Of a DNA stretch of 64,000 bases, positions 41,802 through 53,563 are shown piece after piece; the first letter of the stretch is position 1; each line of letters begins with the position of its first letter. The translations under genes were made by a program, and so were the position numbers. Under the pieces are notes generated by a model, which had not been told where the DNA came from, searched no databases, and saw only the letters and a list, made by a program, of their open reading frames with translations. Source of the DNA: Lasioglossum baleicum. Lineage: Eukaryota; Arthropoda; Insecta; Hymenoptera; Halictidae. The stretch covers positions 1 to 64,000 of the forward strand of contig NW_027469215.1 of the NCBI RefSeq assembly GCF_051020765.1, given 5' to 3'.

Positions 41802-43598
41802 TGTCACGTCCTGGCGGGGCTATAAAAGCAAGAGAAGAGAATACCGCGGCCCGGCTACTCTACTCTTCCACTGACTGACATTTAATAAAAGTGTTGGTCT
41901 TTTTATCAACAGACTAGGACCCGATGCCGACACCTGCATGCAGTCTTACACAGATGAATGATGCACGCGACCCTGAAACATACGCGATAATATGTTCCAC
42001 TTACTTTTACGCTTCGCTTGTTTGTCGATTGACACGAGAAATGAGTTCGCAACGGATGAACAGCTACGGTTGCGCTGATGGCCTTGAATTCGGTCCTCTC
42101 TGCTTGACAGGCGTTGATCCAAATGGCTGGAAACGACCTTCAAGGATTGACGACTGCGCCAAACTCTGTCACGTCAATATTTGACAGGAACGACCTCCAA
42201 TGATTGACAGCTGGCTGCTACGGTATTGTAGACGGATGCGCTCGTTGAGGAAACGGGCGTGGACGCTGTACGATACCGTGAATCTAACTCACGAATATCG
42301 TCCGCGTGATTGACGATATTTTAACTAGCGAAAACGGGCGTGGACGCTGTGCGATCCCGTGAATTTATCTCGCGAATATCGTCCGCGTGGTTGACGATAT
42401 TTTGATTCGAGAAAACGGACGTGGATGCTGCGGAGCTTGCTATGCGAGCAAGTCTATCACTATCACGCACGTACGCGAACACGTAACAGGAAATTGAATA
42501 AGGAATACTATTCGCGAACTTTCCAGTGAGAACTCTATCTCTAACTAACAACGTGTCACTTCAAACTACGAAGTTAGGAGCAAGGAAATAATAATTGGGA
42601 TTTAGATTGACTCTGGTAAAACAAAGTATATTATAAACGTAAAAGAATACAAAGGTAAAGATGCTTATTATTAACGAAATCGAAATACGTACTAAGTACG
42701 AAATATGAAACGCAATAAAAATGTTTAATTGAATAAACGAAGTAATATTTGAATTAAACGAATAAGAATACGATATTACTGAATGGTATTAGGGACTGTG
42801 TCTAAACAGTATGGATTTGGGAAGATTGTGTCTAAACAATCTGGATTTGGAAAGACTATGTCTAAATAGTCTGGACTTGGAAGATTGACGAAAACTCGAC
42901 TGACCCACTCGGGTCCCCGGAGAGGACTGAGGAGAATCGAACGTTCGTCGACGAATAACGTTCGTCCGAAAAATGCTGACTTCGCAAAAGGGGACCGTGT
43001 CCTCTTTGTGCCGGTCTTCGTCGTAAACAGCGCGATGGCCGCCGCACTAGAGTCAGCAGTTTTCGTTCCCAGTGGTGCAGGACTCGAAAATTAAGTGGTA
43101 ACCATTGGCGTACCTATTTATTTATTTAAATAAATTGGGACTTAGAATATTTTCGAGCGCTTGCTCTTGCAAGGCGTTTCGATGTAAATTTATATGTCAT
43201 ATGATTAGTTGACATCATTTGTCGACCGATCATATGTTTGAAAATATTCTAAGTACTTTTGAAAATTACCAAAAATCGAAATTTTGGTAAAGTCTAAACA
43301 AACGCGAATTGAGAACATAACCTACAAATTTTTAGGTTAGTTTCATGATTTTCGCTCACGAGTCCAATGATATTTCAATCTTCGAGTTTGGGCCATTTTT
43401 GGCTATTTTAGGATTTTGACAGATTTTGGATTTTAGGTTATGTTGATGGATTTCGATCAGATGTACGTGGTGTTAAGGATTCATTGTTATGAAGGATTTT
43501 TAGGAGTTTTGGAATCTTTAAAGGGGAACGCTCGCTCTTATGTATCTAATTTTACATGTAGTCTTAAAGCTAACGTCGGAGGTGCGACCGACGTCACA
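41802..43598 (-). repeat. E4 5' LTR
   Basis: 1797 bp, matching 33071-34867. TTAGAC stem-loops at about 42799-42875 and PBS relic about 365 bp from the U5 end. Confidence 0.93.
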
Positions 43599-43602
43599 CT
43601 AC

Positions 43603-43875
43603 AAATTTTTAGGTTAGTTTCATGATTTTCGCTCACGAGTCCAATGATATTTCAATCTTCGAGTTTGGGCCATTTTTGGCTATTTTAGGATTTTGACAGA
43701 TTTTGGATTTTAGGTTATGTTGATGGATTTCGATCAGATGTACGTGGTGTTAAGGATTCATTGTTATGAAGGATTTTTAGGAGTTTTGGAATCTTTAAAG
43801 GGGAACGCTCGCTCTTATGTATCTAATTTTACATGTAGTCTTAAAGCTAACGTCGGAGGTGCGACCGACGTCACA
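43603..43875 (-). repeat. E3 3' LTR, U3-side part
   Basis: The remaining 273 bp of E3's 3' LTR after the CTAC duplication. It contains the stop codon of the E3 envelope ORF (43871-43873). Confidence 0.92.
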
Positions 43876-46800
43876 CCTCCCCCCTTAGAGAAGAGATTTC
43901 ACGCAGTGGAATCTCTGCCTCTGGGTGGCGGTAGACAGGATGCACTGAAATGTCATCCCTGTCTCGCGACGCTGGGTCAAGGGAATCGCAAATTAACGTT
44001 CGTTTCGTCAAGGGAGGACGGGTTCGGATTTCTCCGACACTGGCACTATCACTATCTTTGTCCTCGATGGCCGCTGAAGTCTTGTTGTCCCTCTGCTTCA
44101 TGAATATAAAGAACCGGGTCAGTGAACTCCAGATGGCGACAACGAGATGCAGGCTCCAGCCGTATAGTGAGTGTAATGCGATGCCGTTAACGATCGTACT
44201 GATGATTGTTTTGATCGTGCAGATCGCTACATACACTCCGATTATTCCAGCACTTATTGATCCGAATGTAGTGAATCCGGACCATAATTTCTGTGCTGTA
44301 GACTCCGCTATCTGCTGTAGGGAGTTTTCATCGAGCAGGTTGAACATATTGATATTTCCTGCTGCAAACTGTCTTCCCGTCGCACCCTGTGCGATTGAAT
44401 TTATGACTGCTACCTTCTCTACAGGAAACATTATATGATCCTGTAGTTTGTCCAGGTCGTCTTGTGAATAAATGCCTCCCGTTGCCAAGTTCTTCGGATC
44501 TATGTATTTCCAGGTTGACTTGGCGAGGGGGTGAAGCTCCGAAGGAGTGATGGCCTCCATCAATGACGGTGTTAGGCGATACCATGTTCCGTGCAGTCTA
44601 TAATATGGGGGAAGTAGCTCATTGCATGGCTTTTCTGTCCCCGTATTTGAAATGATGTGGTCCCTTGGCTTCAGGAATTTTGATGTGTTCCGATACGTGA
44701 TGGGTAGCTCATCATAACACCGTTCGGTTTTCCTCACTTGGACCGTGACTGGTATGCACTTTATTATGTGCACTACCTCTCCTGCTGGAACTGCGATAAA
44801 TCCGACATCCTTCATGATGGCAGTGGCAACTTCTTCGGGTGCTGAATGTAATAATGTGAGGGCGTTCTGGAGAATCTGACGCTCTAGCTCACACTTCTGA
44901 CGGATTACATCTTTGTAGAGTTGAGAAAATTGTTTCCGGAGGTGCTTCTCCACGTAAACAAATTTGCTGTTGACATACGTGAAGATGTCCAGATTGTTGA
45001 CCAAGGTGTGTGTTTTCTCCTTGAATTTTCCTGAACTTCCAACTTCCAGAATGAACAGCTTGGGGTGTTCCGTTCGGATTATGACATATCCGCAAACTGA
45101 AGATCTGCCTGTCTCCGTGAGTGCAAAAGTCGTGTCCTGCGATGCTACGGTATACAGGGTTGGAGAAGGATTCACCTTGGAGGATAGTTTAGTGGCTATC
45201 CCTTCGTACAAGACATCATAATTATTGAATTTGCACGAGTCCGTCGGCGTGGTTTCCCAGAACGTATGGCCATCTTGTGCGTCTAAGCAGCTTCCTTTTT
45301 GAAGGGGGCAGGTTTGCCCAGTTTGTAGATGAATCTGTCCGGTTGACAATCTGATTGGAGCGATGTAGTCGCGGATCGTGATTCGGACTAAAGCTTGTAC
45401 CACGACATCGGTCCAAGTCCCAAACGGATCACTATACGTGGTTCCAGCGCAGCTACCATCGTTCTGAATAACTCCTGCTAACGTGAGGCCGTGAGAGGAG
45501 GTCGAGTTCGGCTGAATACCTGTGATCTGAGCGGCTGGGGTGATGAATATTGTCCCCGTCGTGTGTAGGCTCGAACAGGTTTCGCTGGAGATCGGTAATA
45601 TATAGTCTTGTCGACCATTGGATACTACCGAATTATGTGAGTGCATGCCACAATAGTATATGGTTCTGTCTATTCCGATATGGCATTGCAAGACACGAGC
45701 TTGCGAGAATTCAGCTAGCTGCAGGAGCTGAATTCTTTCTAAATTTTCAGCTGGTGCGATGTCTTCTGGCTCGCAGTTAAGAGTGTCAATAGTTGAATAC
45801 GTGGTAATATTCAAGGTTGAACCTCCACAGTCATATCCAATGAGTGTTGAGGCTTGCGTGGCAATAGAGAGCAAGATAGCTGCTTGTATCGGCTGCATGG
45901 TTGCTGTTATAGCGTTGTCGAGAGACTGATGATCTTCAGGGGTGACGGTTTCTCCTTGAAGATCTCGTTGTGTCGCAGGGATATCGTCTTCCTGCTGTGG
46001 AGTGGGGTGATGCTGACCAGAGGTTTTAAATTTCGCTCTTGGGTCGCTGCGATAGTTTATCGTTGGCGTAACGATATTGGAGACTCTGTTAACGCTAGGA
46101 AGATTGAATTCGTTTCGCAAGATACATAACGAAAGCTTATAATCAGACTTAGTTGTCTCGGGCGAGTATAATGTATCGGCTTTATTTCTTTTTCTTGCTG
46201 ACGCGAATCTCGCGGAATTGTATTTGCCAGACGCATGGACTTTGTTTTCGGTCGCACGGATACTTGATCGTTGAAGCTGCAAGAGGTCTTGTTCCGGCGA
46301 GGATTTGAAGATAGGAGTTTGTGGCAAAACATAAACTCCTTTTGATTTAACTTTAGGAATAGAAATGTTTTCTAAATTGTTCTCATATGAACATTCTAAA
46401 AGTTCATCTGAGGCGAAGGCGCTGATGTTTCTTTCCACACAGGACTTTGAATATAAATCGTCGGGATGGTTACCGGAATTCTTTAAAGTATCGGGATGGC
46501 TACCGGAATCGTCGGGATGGTTACCGGAATTATTTAAAGAATCGGGATGGCTACCGGAATCGTCGGGATGGTTACCGGAATTATTTAAAGAATCGGGATG
46601 GCTACCGGAATCGTCGGAATGGTTACCGGAATTATCTAAAGAATCGGGATGGCTACCGGAATCGTCGGAATGGTTACCGGAATTAATAGAAGACGCGAGT
46701 TGATCGTTAACGATCGTCTCGTGCGCGCGGCACGCACGAGCATTGAATACGTCCGAATTGACTTCGGCTTGAATATTCGAAAAGGGAACCTCGATCTCTT

Positions 46801-47566
46801 CCACCTCCAACGTAGGCAGGGAGAAGGACGCCACTTCGGACGATGCGTTAAAGCATCGCAGGTATGCCTTTCCGTTACGGTTGGTGACTAAACAATCACC
46901 TAAGAACACATCGGGTTTTACATCTACTTTTCGCACATACCCTTCGCTTGGGCCCTTTACGTTGACGGCTATGCAGGCGGCGGTACGGCTTTCGATGGAA
47001 TATTCCCGAGGATTCGAAAAGGGAATACGTAGGTTTTTATACTCTACGCATTCCTTCGCAAATGATATCTCTGCTCCCTCTCTGAAGAAGGGGGAGCCTA
47101 AGATACCATCTATATTAATTGGAAAACTGTCAGGCAGAACGTGTAGCGTGACTTTAATGGAATCTGCTAGCTCCGCATTGATATAACCGAGGGTCGCAAT
47201 TTCTCCTTCTGTCACGCCATGGACGTGTATGACGCTGTCAGTTTTTAGATGAACGTCAGATTTGATACCAGACGCTCGGATTAAGTTGACCTCGGACCCG
47301 GTGTCCAAGAGGAACTCACACTCTTTTGAGAAGAGTGACGATTTTGCTTTTATTCGAGGGATAGGGGAGTCCGGCGCGAGATTTATTGCCGAGACTAATT
47401 TCGCGGATGGTCGTTCATTCTGCTGACCGTCCGGGTTATCTCTCCTATCTACTCGAATTTCATCTACTGCTGGTCGTCGCTGATGACGGCCAGCTGTGTT
47501 GCCTTTTGGCGATTCTCTTGGGATGCCTCCCGTCCTTTGGTCGCGTTTGTCGGGAGGCTTGATTCG
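43871..47566 (-). CDS. env: Protease-spacer-envelope fusion polyprotein (E3)
   Basis: Intact counterpart of the E2 ORF (1145 codons from 47308), in the same order: protease, linker, four repeats, spacer, envelope with YDCGG, TEHPKLFI and C-terminal hydrophobic segments. It differs from E2 by few residues (for example VAICTIK for VAIRTIK, TPEDHQSLD for IPEDHQFLD). In protease it carries EYKNLRI like pol forms E1 and E4, whereas E2 and E5 have EYKTLRI, so this 5' part is closer to the pol forms. The stop is in the LTR. Confidence 0.87.
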   Translation of the reverse strand, partial: RIKPPDKRDQRTGGIPRESPKGNTAGRHQRRPAVDEIRVDRRDNPDGQQNERPSAKLVSAINLAPDSPIPRIKAKSSLFSKECEFLLDTGSEVNLIRASGIKSDVHLKTDSVIHVHGVTEGEIATLGYINAELADSIKVTLHVLPDSFPINIDGILGSPFFREGAEISFAKECVEYKNLRIPFSNPREYSIESRTAACIAVNVKGPSEGYVRKVDVKPDVFLGDCLVTNRNGKAYLRCFNASSEVASFSLPTLEVEEIEVPFSNIQAEVNSDVFNARACRAHETIVNDQLASSINSGNHSDDSGSHPDSLDNSGNHSDDSGSHPDSLNNSGNHPDDSGSHPDSLNNSGNHPDDSGSHPDTLKNSGNHPDDLYSKSCVERNISAFASDELLECSYENNLENISIPKVKSKGVYVLPQTPIFKSSPEQDLLQLQRSSIRATENKVHASGKYNSARFASARKRNKADTLYSPETTKSDYKLSLCILRNEFNLPSVNRVSNIVTPTINYRSDPRAKFKTSGQHHPTPQQEDDIPATQRDLQGETVTPEDHQSLDNAITATMQPIQAAILLSIATQASTLIGYDCGGSTLNITTYSTIDTLNCEPEDIAPAENLERIQLLQLAEFSQARVLQCHIGIDRTIYYCGMHSHNSVVSNGRQDYILPISSETCSSLHTTGTIFITPAAQITGIQPNSTSSHGLTLAGVIQNDGSCAGTTYSDPFGTWTDVVVQALVRITIRDYIAPIRLSTGQIHLQTGQTCPLQKGSCLDAQDGHTFWETTPTDSCKFNNYDVLYEGIATKLSSKVNPSPTLYTVASQDTTFALTETGRSSVCGYVIIRTEHPKLFILEVGSSGKFKEKTHTLVNNLDIFTYVNSKFVYVEKHLRKQFSQLYKDVIRQKCELERQILQNALTLLHSAPEEVATAIMKDVGFIAVPAGEVVHIIKCIPVTVQVRKTERCYDELPITYRNTSKFLKPRDHIISNTGTEKPCNELLPPYYRLHGTWYRLTPSLMEAITPSELHPLAKSTWKYIDPKNLATGGIYSQDDLDKLQDHIMFPVEKVAVINSIAQGATGRQFAAGNINMFNLLDENSLQQIAESTAQKLWSGFTTFGSISAGIIGVYVAICTIKTIISTIVNGIALHSLYGWSLHLVVAIWSSLTRFFIFMKQRDNKTSAAIEDKDSDSASVGEIRTRPPLTKRTLICDSLDPASRDRDDISVHPVYRHPEAEIPLREISSLRGEV

Positions 47567-48771
47567 TTTCCCGACTCATTTTTATTGTAATATTCGCGGC
47601 GGCGACATTCGTGTATGTCATGTCCCGTGCGCTTACAATATTTACAATACTTTTGATTCTCCGTAGGAAAGCGATCGCGACCTGGGGACTGGGAAGCGCG
47701 ATCTTCGCGTTTATACGTTTCGCGCTGATTTGATTGCGACGGTTCGTGACGTCGCGGGGGAGGAGAGCGATACGCGTCTCTGTTATCGGGTTTCCTGTCT
47801 CGCCAGGATTCACGAGGTGAAAAGGAAGGTCGTTGATCTTTCCTTTCCGAAGATCTGTTGCGCTGCTCAGGCGCATTCCTATCATAATAAGAGTTGCTTG
47901 ATCGCTCTGGTGTGCGATTACGAGAGTCGGAGAATGCAACGCGGCGTCCGTCGTCACGATAACGAACACGGTCAAGCTCGTACTGTTTGTACGCGGTTAC
48001 TGCTTCGTCGAATATTTTCTGTAATTCGAGTGACGCGCAGAGCCTGACCTCGGCTCGAAGCGCTGGGATAAGACCACGCATGAAACAATCAATTGTGAAT
48101 TTATCAATCTCGTCTAGATTGGGGACCCCGCGGCCTGAATCTATGATCGCCGTTCTAAGGTCCTTTACTCGCGTAATATAATTCAACACGTGCTCGGACT
48201 GTCCCTGGTGTATCGAAGCTAATTCTCCGCGATACTGATCGATGAATTTATATGGGCCTAGTACATCTTTCAGGCGGTTGCACAATTCAGAGATTGTGTT
48301 AATATTTACGTCTTCAATCGCGGCGTATGCCTGTCCTCTAAGCTTATTGCATACTAATCTAGTGAGGGTACGCTCAGCTGTGGCTGGAACAGCTTCCAAG
48401 GCTCGCTTGCACGCGCGAACGAATTGTAGCACGGTTATGGAGGTGCCGTCAAAGGTAGGCACAAGTTCAACCGCTTGTTTAACGGTGAAATTCGAAGAAT
48501 CGTGCATTATGGGTTCGCGGGGCGCAACGACTGGGCTAGCTGGAATTGATTGAGAATCTCTGGCCGATCGGATTTCTGCTATCTCGCGGCGTATATCCTC
48601 GTACGTTACTCTCTGCTCACGCGTTTCTGTTTCGTATTGCAATTTGAGTTGAGTCAACGCGGCGGTTTGATTAATGAGAGCTGCTTCTCTACGAGCTAAA
48701 TCTTTCTGGAATTCAATTAATTCCTCTTCCGTAGGAGGAACCTTCTTTCTAGCCTCGCTACGCGTTTCCAT
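47464..48771 (-). CDS. gag: Gag polyprotein (E3)
   Basis: 435 residues. It carries PDNRDAY, ENQKYC and NKN, the same variant set as gag of pol-form E1; I see no residue difference between the two. This links an envelope-form and a pol-form copy through a common recent gag. Confidence 0.95.
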   Translation of the reverse strand: METRSEARKKVPPTEEELIEFQKDLARREAALINQTAALTQLKLQYETETREQRVTYEDIRREIAEIRSARDSQSIPASPVVAPREPIMHDSSNFTVKQAVELVPTFDGTSITVLQFVRACKRALEAVPATAERTLTRLVCNKLRGQAYAAIEDVNINTISELCNRLKDVLGPYKFIDQYRGELASIHQGQSEHVLNYITRVKDLRTAIIDSGRGVPNLDEIDKFTIDCFMRGLIPALRAEVRLCASLELQKIFDEAVTAYKQYELDRVRYRDDGRRVAFSDSRNRTPERSSNSYYDRNAPEQRNRSSERKDQRPSFSPRESWRDRKPDNRDAYRSPPPRRHEPSQSNQRETYKREDRASQSPGRDRFPTENQKYCKYCKRTGHDIHECRRREYYNKNESGNESSLPTNATKGREASQENRQKATQLAVISDDQQ

Positions 48772-49257
48772 GATTGCGTCGCTTGAAAATTTCTAAGTAT
48801 GAAATTCGCGAAAAATAATCCGACTATATAACGTGGGCGAAGGGGCGTTTTCTAAACCGCCCGTCGCACTTTAACGTTCACTAAAACTCTCGATGAATTT
48901 GTACTGAGTACGAACATCGCGAAAAACAATTTGAGTATGTAACGTGGGCGAAAGGGCATTTCCTTCACTGCCCGTCGCACTTTTAACTGACACTATGCTT
49001 TCACGGACTCTAAGTCTACTGCGTTAAATTGTCAAACAATGATGGAACGCGCAGGGGTTCGCGTGCTAACACTGATTCTATTTTTATTCCTCGATGCCGT
49101 GCTTCTAACATCGGTGACCAACGACTGTCCTACCGACTGCGCCAAATTTGTCACAACAAATTTTGGCAGAGGTAGGACATATGACGTATCCTACAAAAGT
49201 GTTGACGGTGTTTCTAACATCGGTGACCAACGAGTGTCCTACCGACTGCGCCAAATT
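48772..49257 (-). promoter_or_regulatory. E3 leader with tandem primer-binding sites
   Basis: Primer-binding sites at 49236-49253 and 49127-49144 (minus), then the duplicated stem-loops. No gene. Confidence 0.8.
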
Positions 49258-51055
49258 TGTCACGTCCTGGCGGGGCTATAATAGCAAGAGAAGAGAATAC
49301 CGCGGCCCGGCTACTCTACTCTTCCACTGACTGACATTTAATAAAAGTGTTGGTCTTTTTATCAACAGACTAGGACCCGATGCCGACACCTGCATGCAGT
49401 CTTACACAGATGAAAGATGCACGCGACCCTGAAACATACGCGATAATATGTTCCACTTACTTTTACGCTTCGCTTGTTTGTCGATTGACACGAGAAATGA
49501 ATTCGCAACGGATGAACGGCTACGGTTGCGCTGATGACCTTGAATTCGGTCCGCTCTGCTTGACAGGCGTTAATCCAAATGGCTGGAAACGACCTTCAAG
49601 GATTGACGACTGCGCCAAACTCTGTCACGTCAATATTTGACAGGAACGACCTCCAATGATTGACAGCTGGCTGCTACGGTATTGTAGACGGATGCGCTCG
49701 TTGAGGAAACGGGCGTGGACGCTGTACGATACCGTGAATCTAACTCACGAATATCGTCCGCGTGATTGACGATATTTTAACTAGCGAAAACGGGCGTGGA
49801 CGCTGTGCGATCCCGTGAATTTATCTCGCGAATATCGTCCGCGTGGTTGACGATACTTTGATTCAAGAAAACGGACGTGGATGCTGCGGAGCTTGCTATG
49901 CGAGCAAGTCTATCACTATCACGCACGTACGCGAACACGTAACAGGAAATTGAATAAGGAATACTATTCGCGAACTTTCCAGTGAGAACTCTATCTCTAA
50001 CTAACAACGTGTCACTTCAAACTACGAAGTTAGGAGCAAGGAAATAATAATTGGGATTTAGATTGACTCTGGTAAAACAAAGTATATTATAAACGTAAAA
50101 GAATACAAAGGTAAAGATGCTTATTATTAACGAAATCGAAATACGTACTAAGTACGAAATATGAGACGCAATAAAAATGTTTAATTGAATAAACGAAGTA
50201 ATGTTTGAATTAAACGAATAAGAATACGATATTACTGAATGGTATTAGGGACTGTGTCTAAACAGTATGGATTTGGAAAGATTGTGTCTAAACAATCTGG
50301 ATTTGGAAAGACTATGTCTAAATAGTCTGGACTTGGAAGATTGACGAAAACTCGACTGACCCACTCGGGTCCCCGGAGAGGACTGAGGAAAATCGAACGT
50401 TCGTCGATGAACAACGTTCGTCCGAAAAATGCTGACTTCGCAAAAGGGGACCGTGTCCTCTTTGTGCCGGTCTTCGTCGTAAACAGCGCGATGGCCGCCG
50501 CACTAGAGTCAGCAGTTTTCGTTCCCAGTGGTGCAGGACTCGAAAATTAAGTGGTAACCATTGGCGTACCTATTTATTTATTTAAATAAATTGGGACTTA
50601 GAATATTTTCGAGCGCTTGCTCTTGCAAGGCGTTTCGATGTAAATTTTATATGTCATATGATTAGTTGACATCATTTGTCGACCGATCATATGTTTGAAA
50701 ATATTCTAAGTACTTTTGAAAATTACCAAAAATCGAAATTTTGGTAAAGTCTAAACAAACGCGAATTGAGAACATAACCTACAAATTTTTAGGTTAGTTT
50801 CATGATTTTCGCTCACGAGTCCAATGATATTTCAATCTTCGAGTTTGGGCCATTTTTGGCTATTTTAGGATTTTGACAGATTTTGGATTTTAGGTTATGT
50901 TGATGGATTTCGATCAGATGTACGTGGTGTTAAGGATTCATTGTTATGAAGGATTTTTAGGAGTTTTGGAATCTTTAAAGGGGAACGCTCGCTCTTATGT
51001 ATCTAATTTTACATGTAGTCTTAAAGCTAACGTCGGAGGTGCGACCGACGTCACA
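49258..51055 (-). repeat. E3 5' LTR (1798 bp)
   Basis: Pairs with the split 3' LTR. It ends against E1 protease, with ATAC duplicated. Confidence 0.93.
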
Positions 51056-51059
51056 ATAC

Positions 51060-51519
51060 CATCTATATTAATTGGAAAACTGTCAGGCAGAACGTGTAGC
51101 GTGACTTTAATGGAATCTGCTAGCTCCGCATTGATATAACCGAGGGTCGCAATTTCTCCTTCTGTCACGCCATGGACGTGTATGACGCTGTCAGTTTTTA
51201 GATGAACGTCAGATTTGATACCAGACGCTCGGATTAAGTTGACCTCGGACCCGGTGTCCAAGAGGAACTCACACTCTTTTGAGAAGAGTGACGATCTTGC
51301 TTTTATTCGAGGGATAGGGGAGTCCGGCGCGAGATTTATTGCCGAGACTAATTTCGCGGATGGTCGTTCATTCTGCTGACCGTCCGGGTTATCTCTCCTA
51401 TCTACTCGAATTTCATCTACTGCTGGTCGTCGCTGATGACGGCCAGCTGTGTTGCCTTTTGGCGATTCTCTTGGGATGCCTCCCGTCCTTTGGTCGCGTT
51501 TGTCGGGAGGCTTGATTCG
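51060..51519 (-). pseudogene. pol: E1 protease N-terminus, cut by E3
   Basis: -1 frame after gag: LLDTGSEVNLIRAS through SFPINIDGI, then the E3 insertion. It rejoins 31545 once E3 is removed. Confidence 0.9.
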
Positions 51520-52724
51520 TTTCCCGACTCATTTTTATTGTAATATTCGCGGCGGCGACATTCGTGTATGTCATGTCCCGTGCGCTTACAATATTTACAA
51601 TACTTCTGATTCTCCGTAGGAAAGCGATCGCGACCTGGGGACTGGGAAGCGCGATCTTCGCGTTTATACGTTTCGCGCTGATTTGATTGCGACGGTTCGT
51701 GACGTCGCGGAGGAGGAGAGCGATACGCGTCTCTGTTATCGGGTTTCCTGTCTCGCCAGGATTCACGAGGTGAAAAGGAAGGTCGTTGATCTTTCCTTTC
51801 CGAAGATCTGTTGCGCTGCTCAGGCGCATTCCTATCATAATAAGAGTTGCTTGATCGCTCTGGTGTGCGATTACGAGAGTCGGAGAATGCAACGCGGCGT
51901 CCGTCGTCACGATAACGAACACGGTCAAGCTCGTACTGTTTGTACGCGGTTACTGCTTCGTCGAATATTTTCTGTAATTCGAGTGACGCGCAGAGCCTGA
52001 CCTCGGCTCGAAGCGCTGGGATAAGACCACGCATGAAACAATCAATTGTGAATTTATCAATCTCGTCTAGATTGGGGACCCCGCGGCCTGAATCTATGAT
52101 CGCCGTTCTAAGGTCCTTTACTCGCGTAATATAATTCAACACGTGCTCGGACTGTCCCTGGTGTATCGAAGCTAATTCTCCGCGATACTGATCGATGAAT
52201 TTATATGGGCCTAGTACATCTTTCAGGCGGTTGCACAATTCAGAGATTGTGTTAATATTTACGTCTTCAATCGCGGCGTATGCCTGTCCTCTAAGCTTAT
52301 TGCATACTAATCTAGTGAGGGTACGCTCAGCTGTGGCTGGAACAGCTTCCAAGGCTCGCTTGCACGCGCGAACGAATTGCAGCACGGTTATGGAGGTGCC
52401 GTCAAAGGTAGGCACAAGTTCAACCGCTTGTTTAACGGTGAAATTCGAAGAATCGTGCATTATGGGTTCGCGGGGCGCAACGACTGGGCTAGCTGGAATT
52501 GATTGAGAATCTCTGGCCGATCGGATTTCTGCTATCTCGCGGCGTATATCCTCGTACGTTACTCTCTGCTCACGCGTTTCTGTTTCGTATTGCAATTTGA
52601 GTTGAGTCAACGCGGCGGTTTGATTAATGAGAGCTGCTTCTCTACGAGCTAAATCTTTCTGGAATTCAATTAATTCCTCTTCCGTAGGAGGAACCTTCTT
52701 TCTAGCCTCGCTACGCGTTTCCAT
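51417..52724 (-). CDS. gag: Gag polyprotein (E1)
   Basis: Intact 435-residue Gag of the nest-hosting pol-form element, same layout and knuckle as E2. The frameshift heptamer is at 51519-51525 with its stem at 51478-51485/51504-51511. Its leader is split by E5, so expression from the E1 5' LTR would have to cross 9 kb of E5. Confidence 0.93.
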   Translation of the reverse strand: METRSEARKKVPPTEEELIEFQKDLARREAALINQTAALTQLKLQYETETREQRVTYEDIRREIAEIRSARDSQSIPASPVVAPREPIMHDSSNFTVKQAVELVPTFDGTSITVLQFVRACKRALEAVPATAERTLTRLVCNKLRGQAYAAIEDVNINTISELCNRLKDVLGPYKFIDQYRGELASIHQGQSEHVLNYITRVKDLRTAIIDSGRGVPNLDEIDKFTIDCFMRGLIPALRAEVRLCASLELQKIFDEAVTAYKQYELDRVRYRDDGRRVAFSDSRNRTPERSSNSYYDRNAPEQRNRSSERKDQRPSFSPRESWRDRKPDNRDAYRSPPPRRHEPSQSNQRETYKREDRASQSPGRDRFPTENQKYCKYCKRTGHDIHECRRREYYNKNESGNESSLPTNATKGREASQENRQKATQLAVISDDQQ

Positions 52725-52836
52725 GATTGCGTCGCTTGAAAATTTCTAAGTATGAAATTCGCGAAAAATAATCCGACTATATAACGTGGGCGAAGGGGCG
52801 TTTTCTAAACCGCCCGTCGCACTTTAACGTTCACTA
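52725..52836 (-). promoter_or_regulatory. E1 leader, gag-proximal stem-loop copy
   Basis: The second leader stem-loop copy and gag start context. E5 inserted at ACTA (52833-52836), between the two stem-loop copies; the rest is at 61796-62169. Confidence 0.8.
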
Positions 52837-53563
52837 TGTGACGTCGGTCGCACCTCCGACGTTAGCTTTAAGACTACATGTAAAATTAGATACATAAGAG
52901 CGAGCGTTCCCCTTTAAAGATTCCAAAACTCCTAAAAATCCTTCATAACAATGAATCCTTAACACCACGTACATCTGATTGAAATCCATCAACATAACCT
53001 AAAATCCAAAATCTGTCAAAATCCTAAAATAGCCAAAAATGGCCCAAACTCGAAGATTGAAATATCATTGGACTCGTGAGCGAAAATCATGAAACTAACC
53101 TAAAAATTTGTAGGTTATGTTCTCAATTCGCGTTTGTTTAGACTTTACCAAAATTTCGATTTTTGGTAATTTTCAAAAGTACTTAGAATATTTTCAAACA
53201 TATGATCGGTCGACAAATGATGTCAACTAATCATATGACATATAAATTTACATCGAAACGCCTTGCAAGAGCAAGCGCTCGAAAATATTCTAAGTCCCAA
53301 TTTATTTAAATAAATAAATAGGTACGCCAATGGTTACCACTTAATTTTCGAGTCCTGCACCACTGGGAACGAAAACTGCTGACTCTAGTGCGGCGGCCAT
53401 CGCGCTGTTTACGACGAAGACCGGCACAAAGAGGACACGGTCCCCTTTTGCGAAGTCAGCATTTTTCGGACGAACGTTGTTCGTCGACGAACGTTCGATT
53501 TTCCCCAGTCCTCTCCGGGGACCCGAGTGGGTCAGTCGAGTTTTCGTCAATCTTCCAAGTCCA

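Larger units (their letters stand above)
33071..43598 (-). mobile_element. E4: family A pol-form element, intact (10528 bp, TSD CTAC)
   Basis: Complete minus-strand element inserted in E3's 3' LTR. LTRs are 33071-34867 and 41802-43598, both 1797 bp with no differences seen. CTAC flanks it (33067-33070, 43599-43602). Gag and a 1598-codon pol-Cys-rich ORF are uninterrupted, so this is the likeliest autonomous copy. It is also the youngest by nesting (E1, then E3, then E4). It has no envelope, only the 178-bp tail relic. Confidence 0.95.
31546..51055 (-). mobile_element. E3: family A envelope-form element (TSD ATAC), hosts E4
   Basis: Minus strand. The 5' LTR is 49258-51055 (1798 bp). The 3' LTR is 31546-33070 + 43603-43875 (1798 bp), split by E4. 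Gag and PR-spacer-envelope are intact and RT/IN are absent. ATAC at 31542-31545 and 51056-51059; the empty site is seen in E4 at 39651-39665. Both LTRs share private variants (GTCGATGAACAACG, ACTGAGGAAAATCG). Without E4 it is about 8.98 kb. Confidence 0.94.

Noticed and set aside
49039..49281. 80-codon ORF with a signal-peptide-like start, opposite the leader
   Set aside because: It is antisense to the element and runs across both primer-binding sites into the LTR. Length and frame change with the 109-bp duplication.
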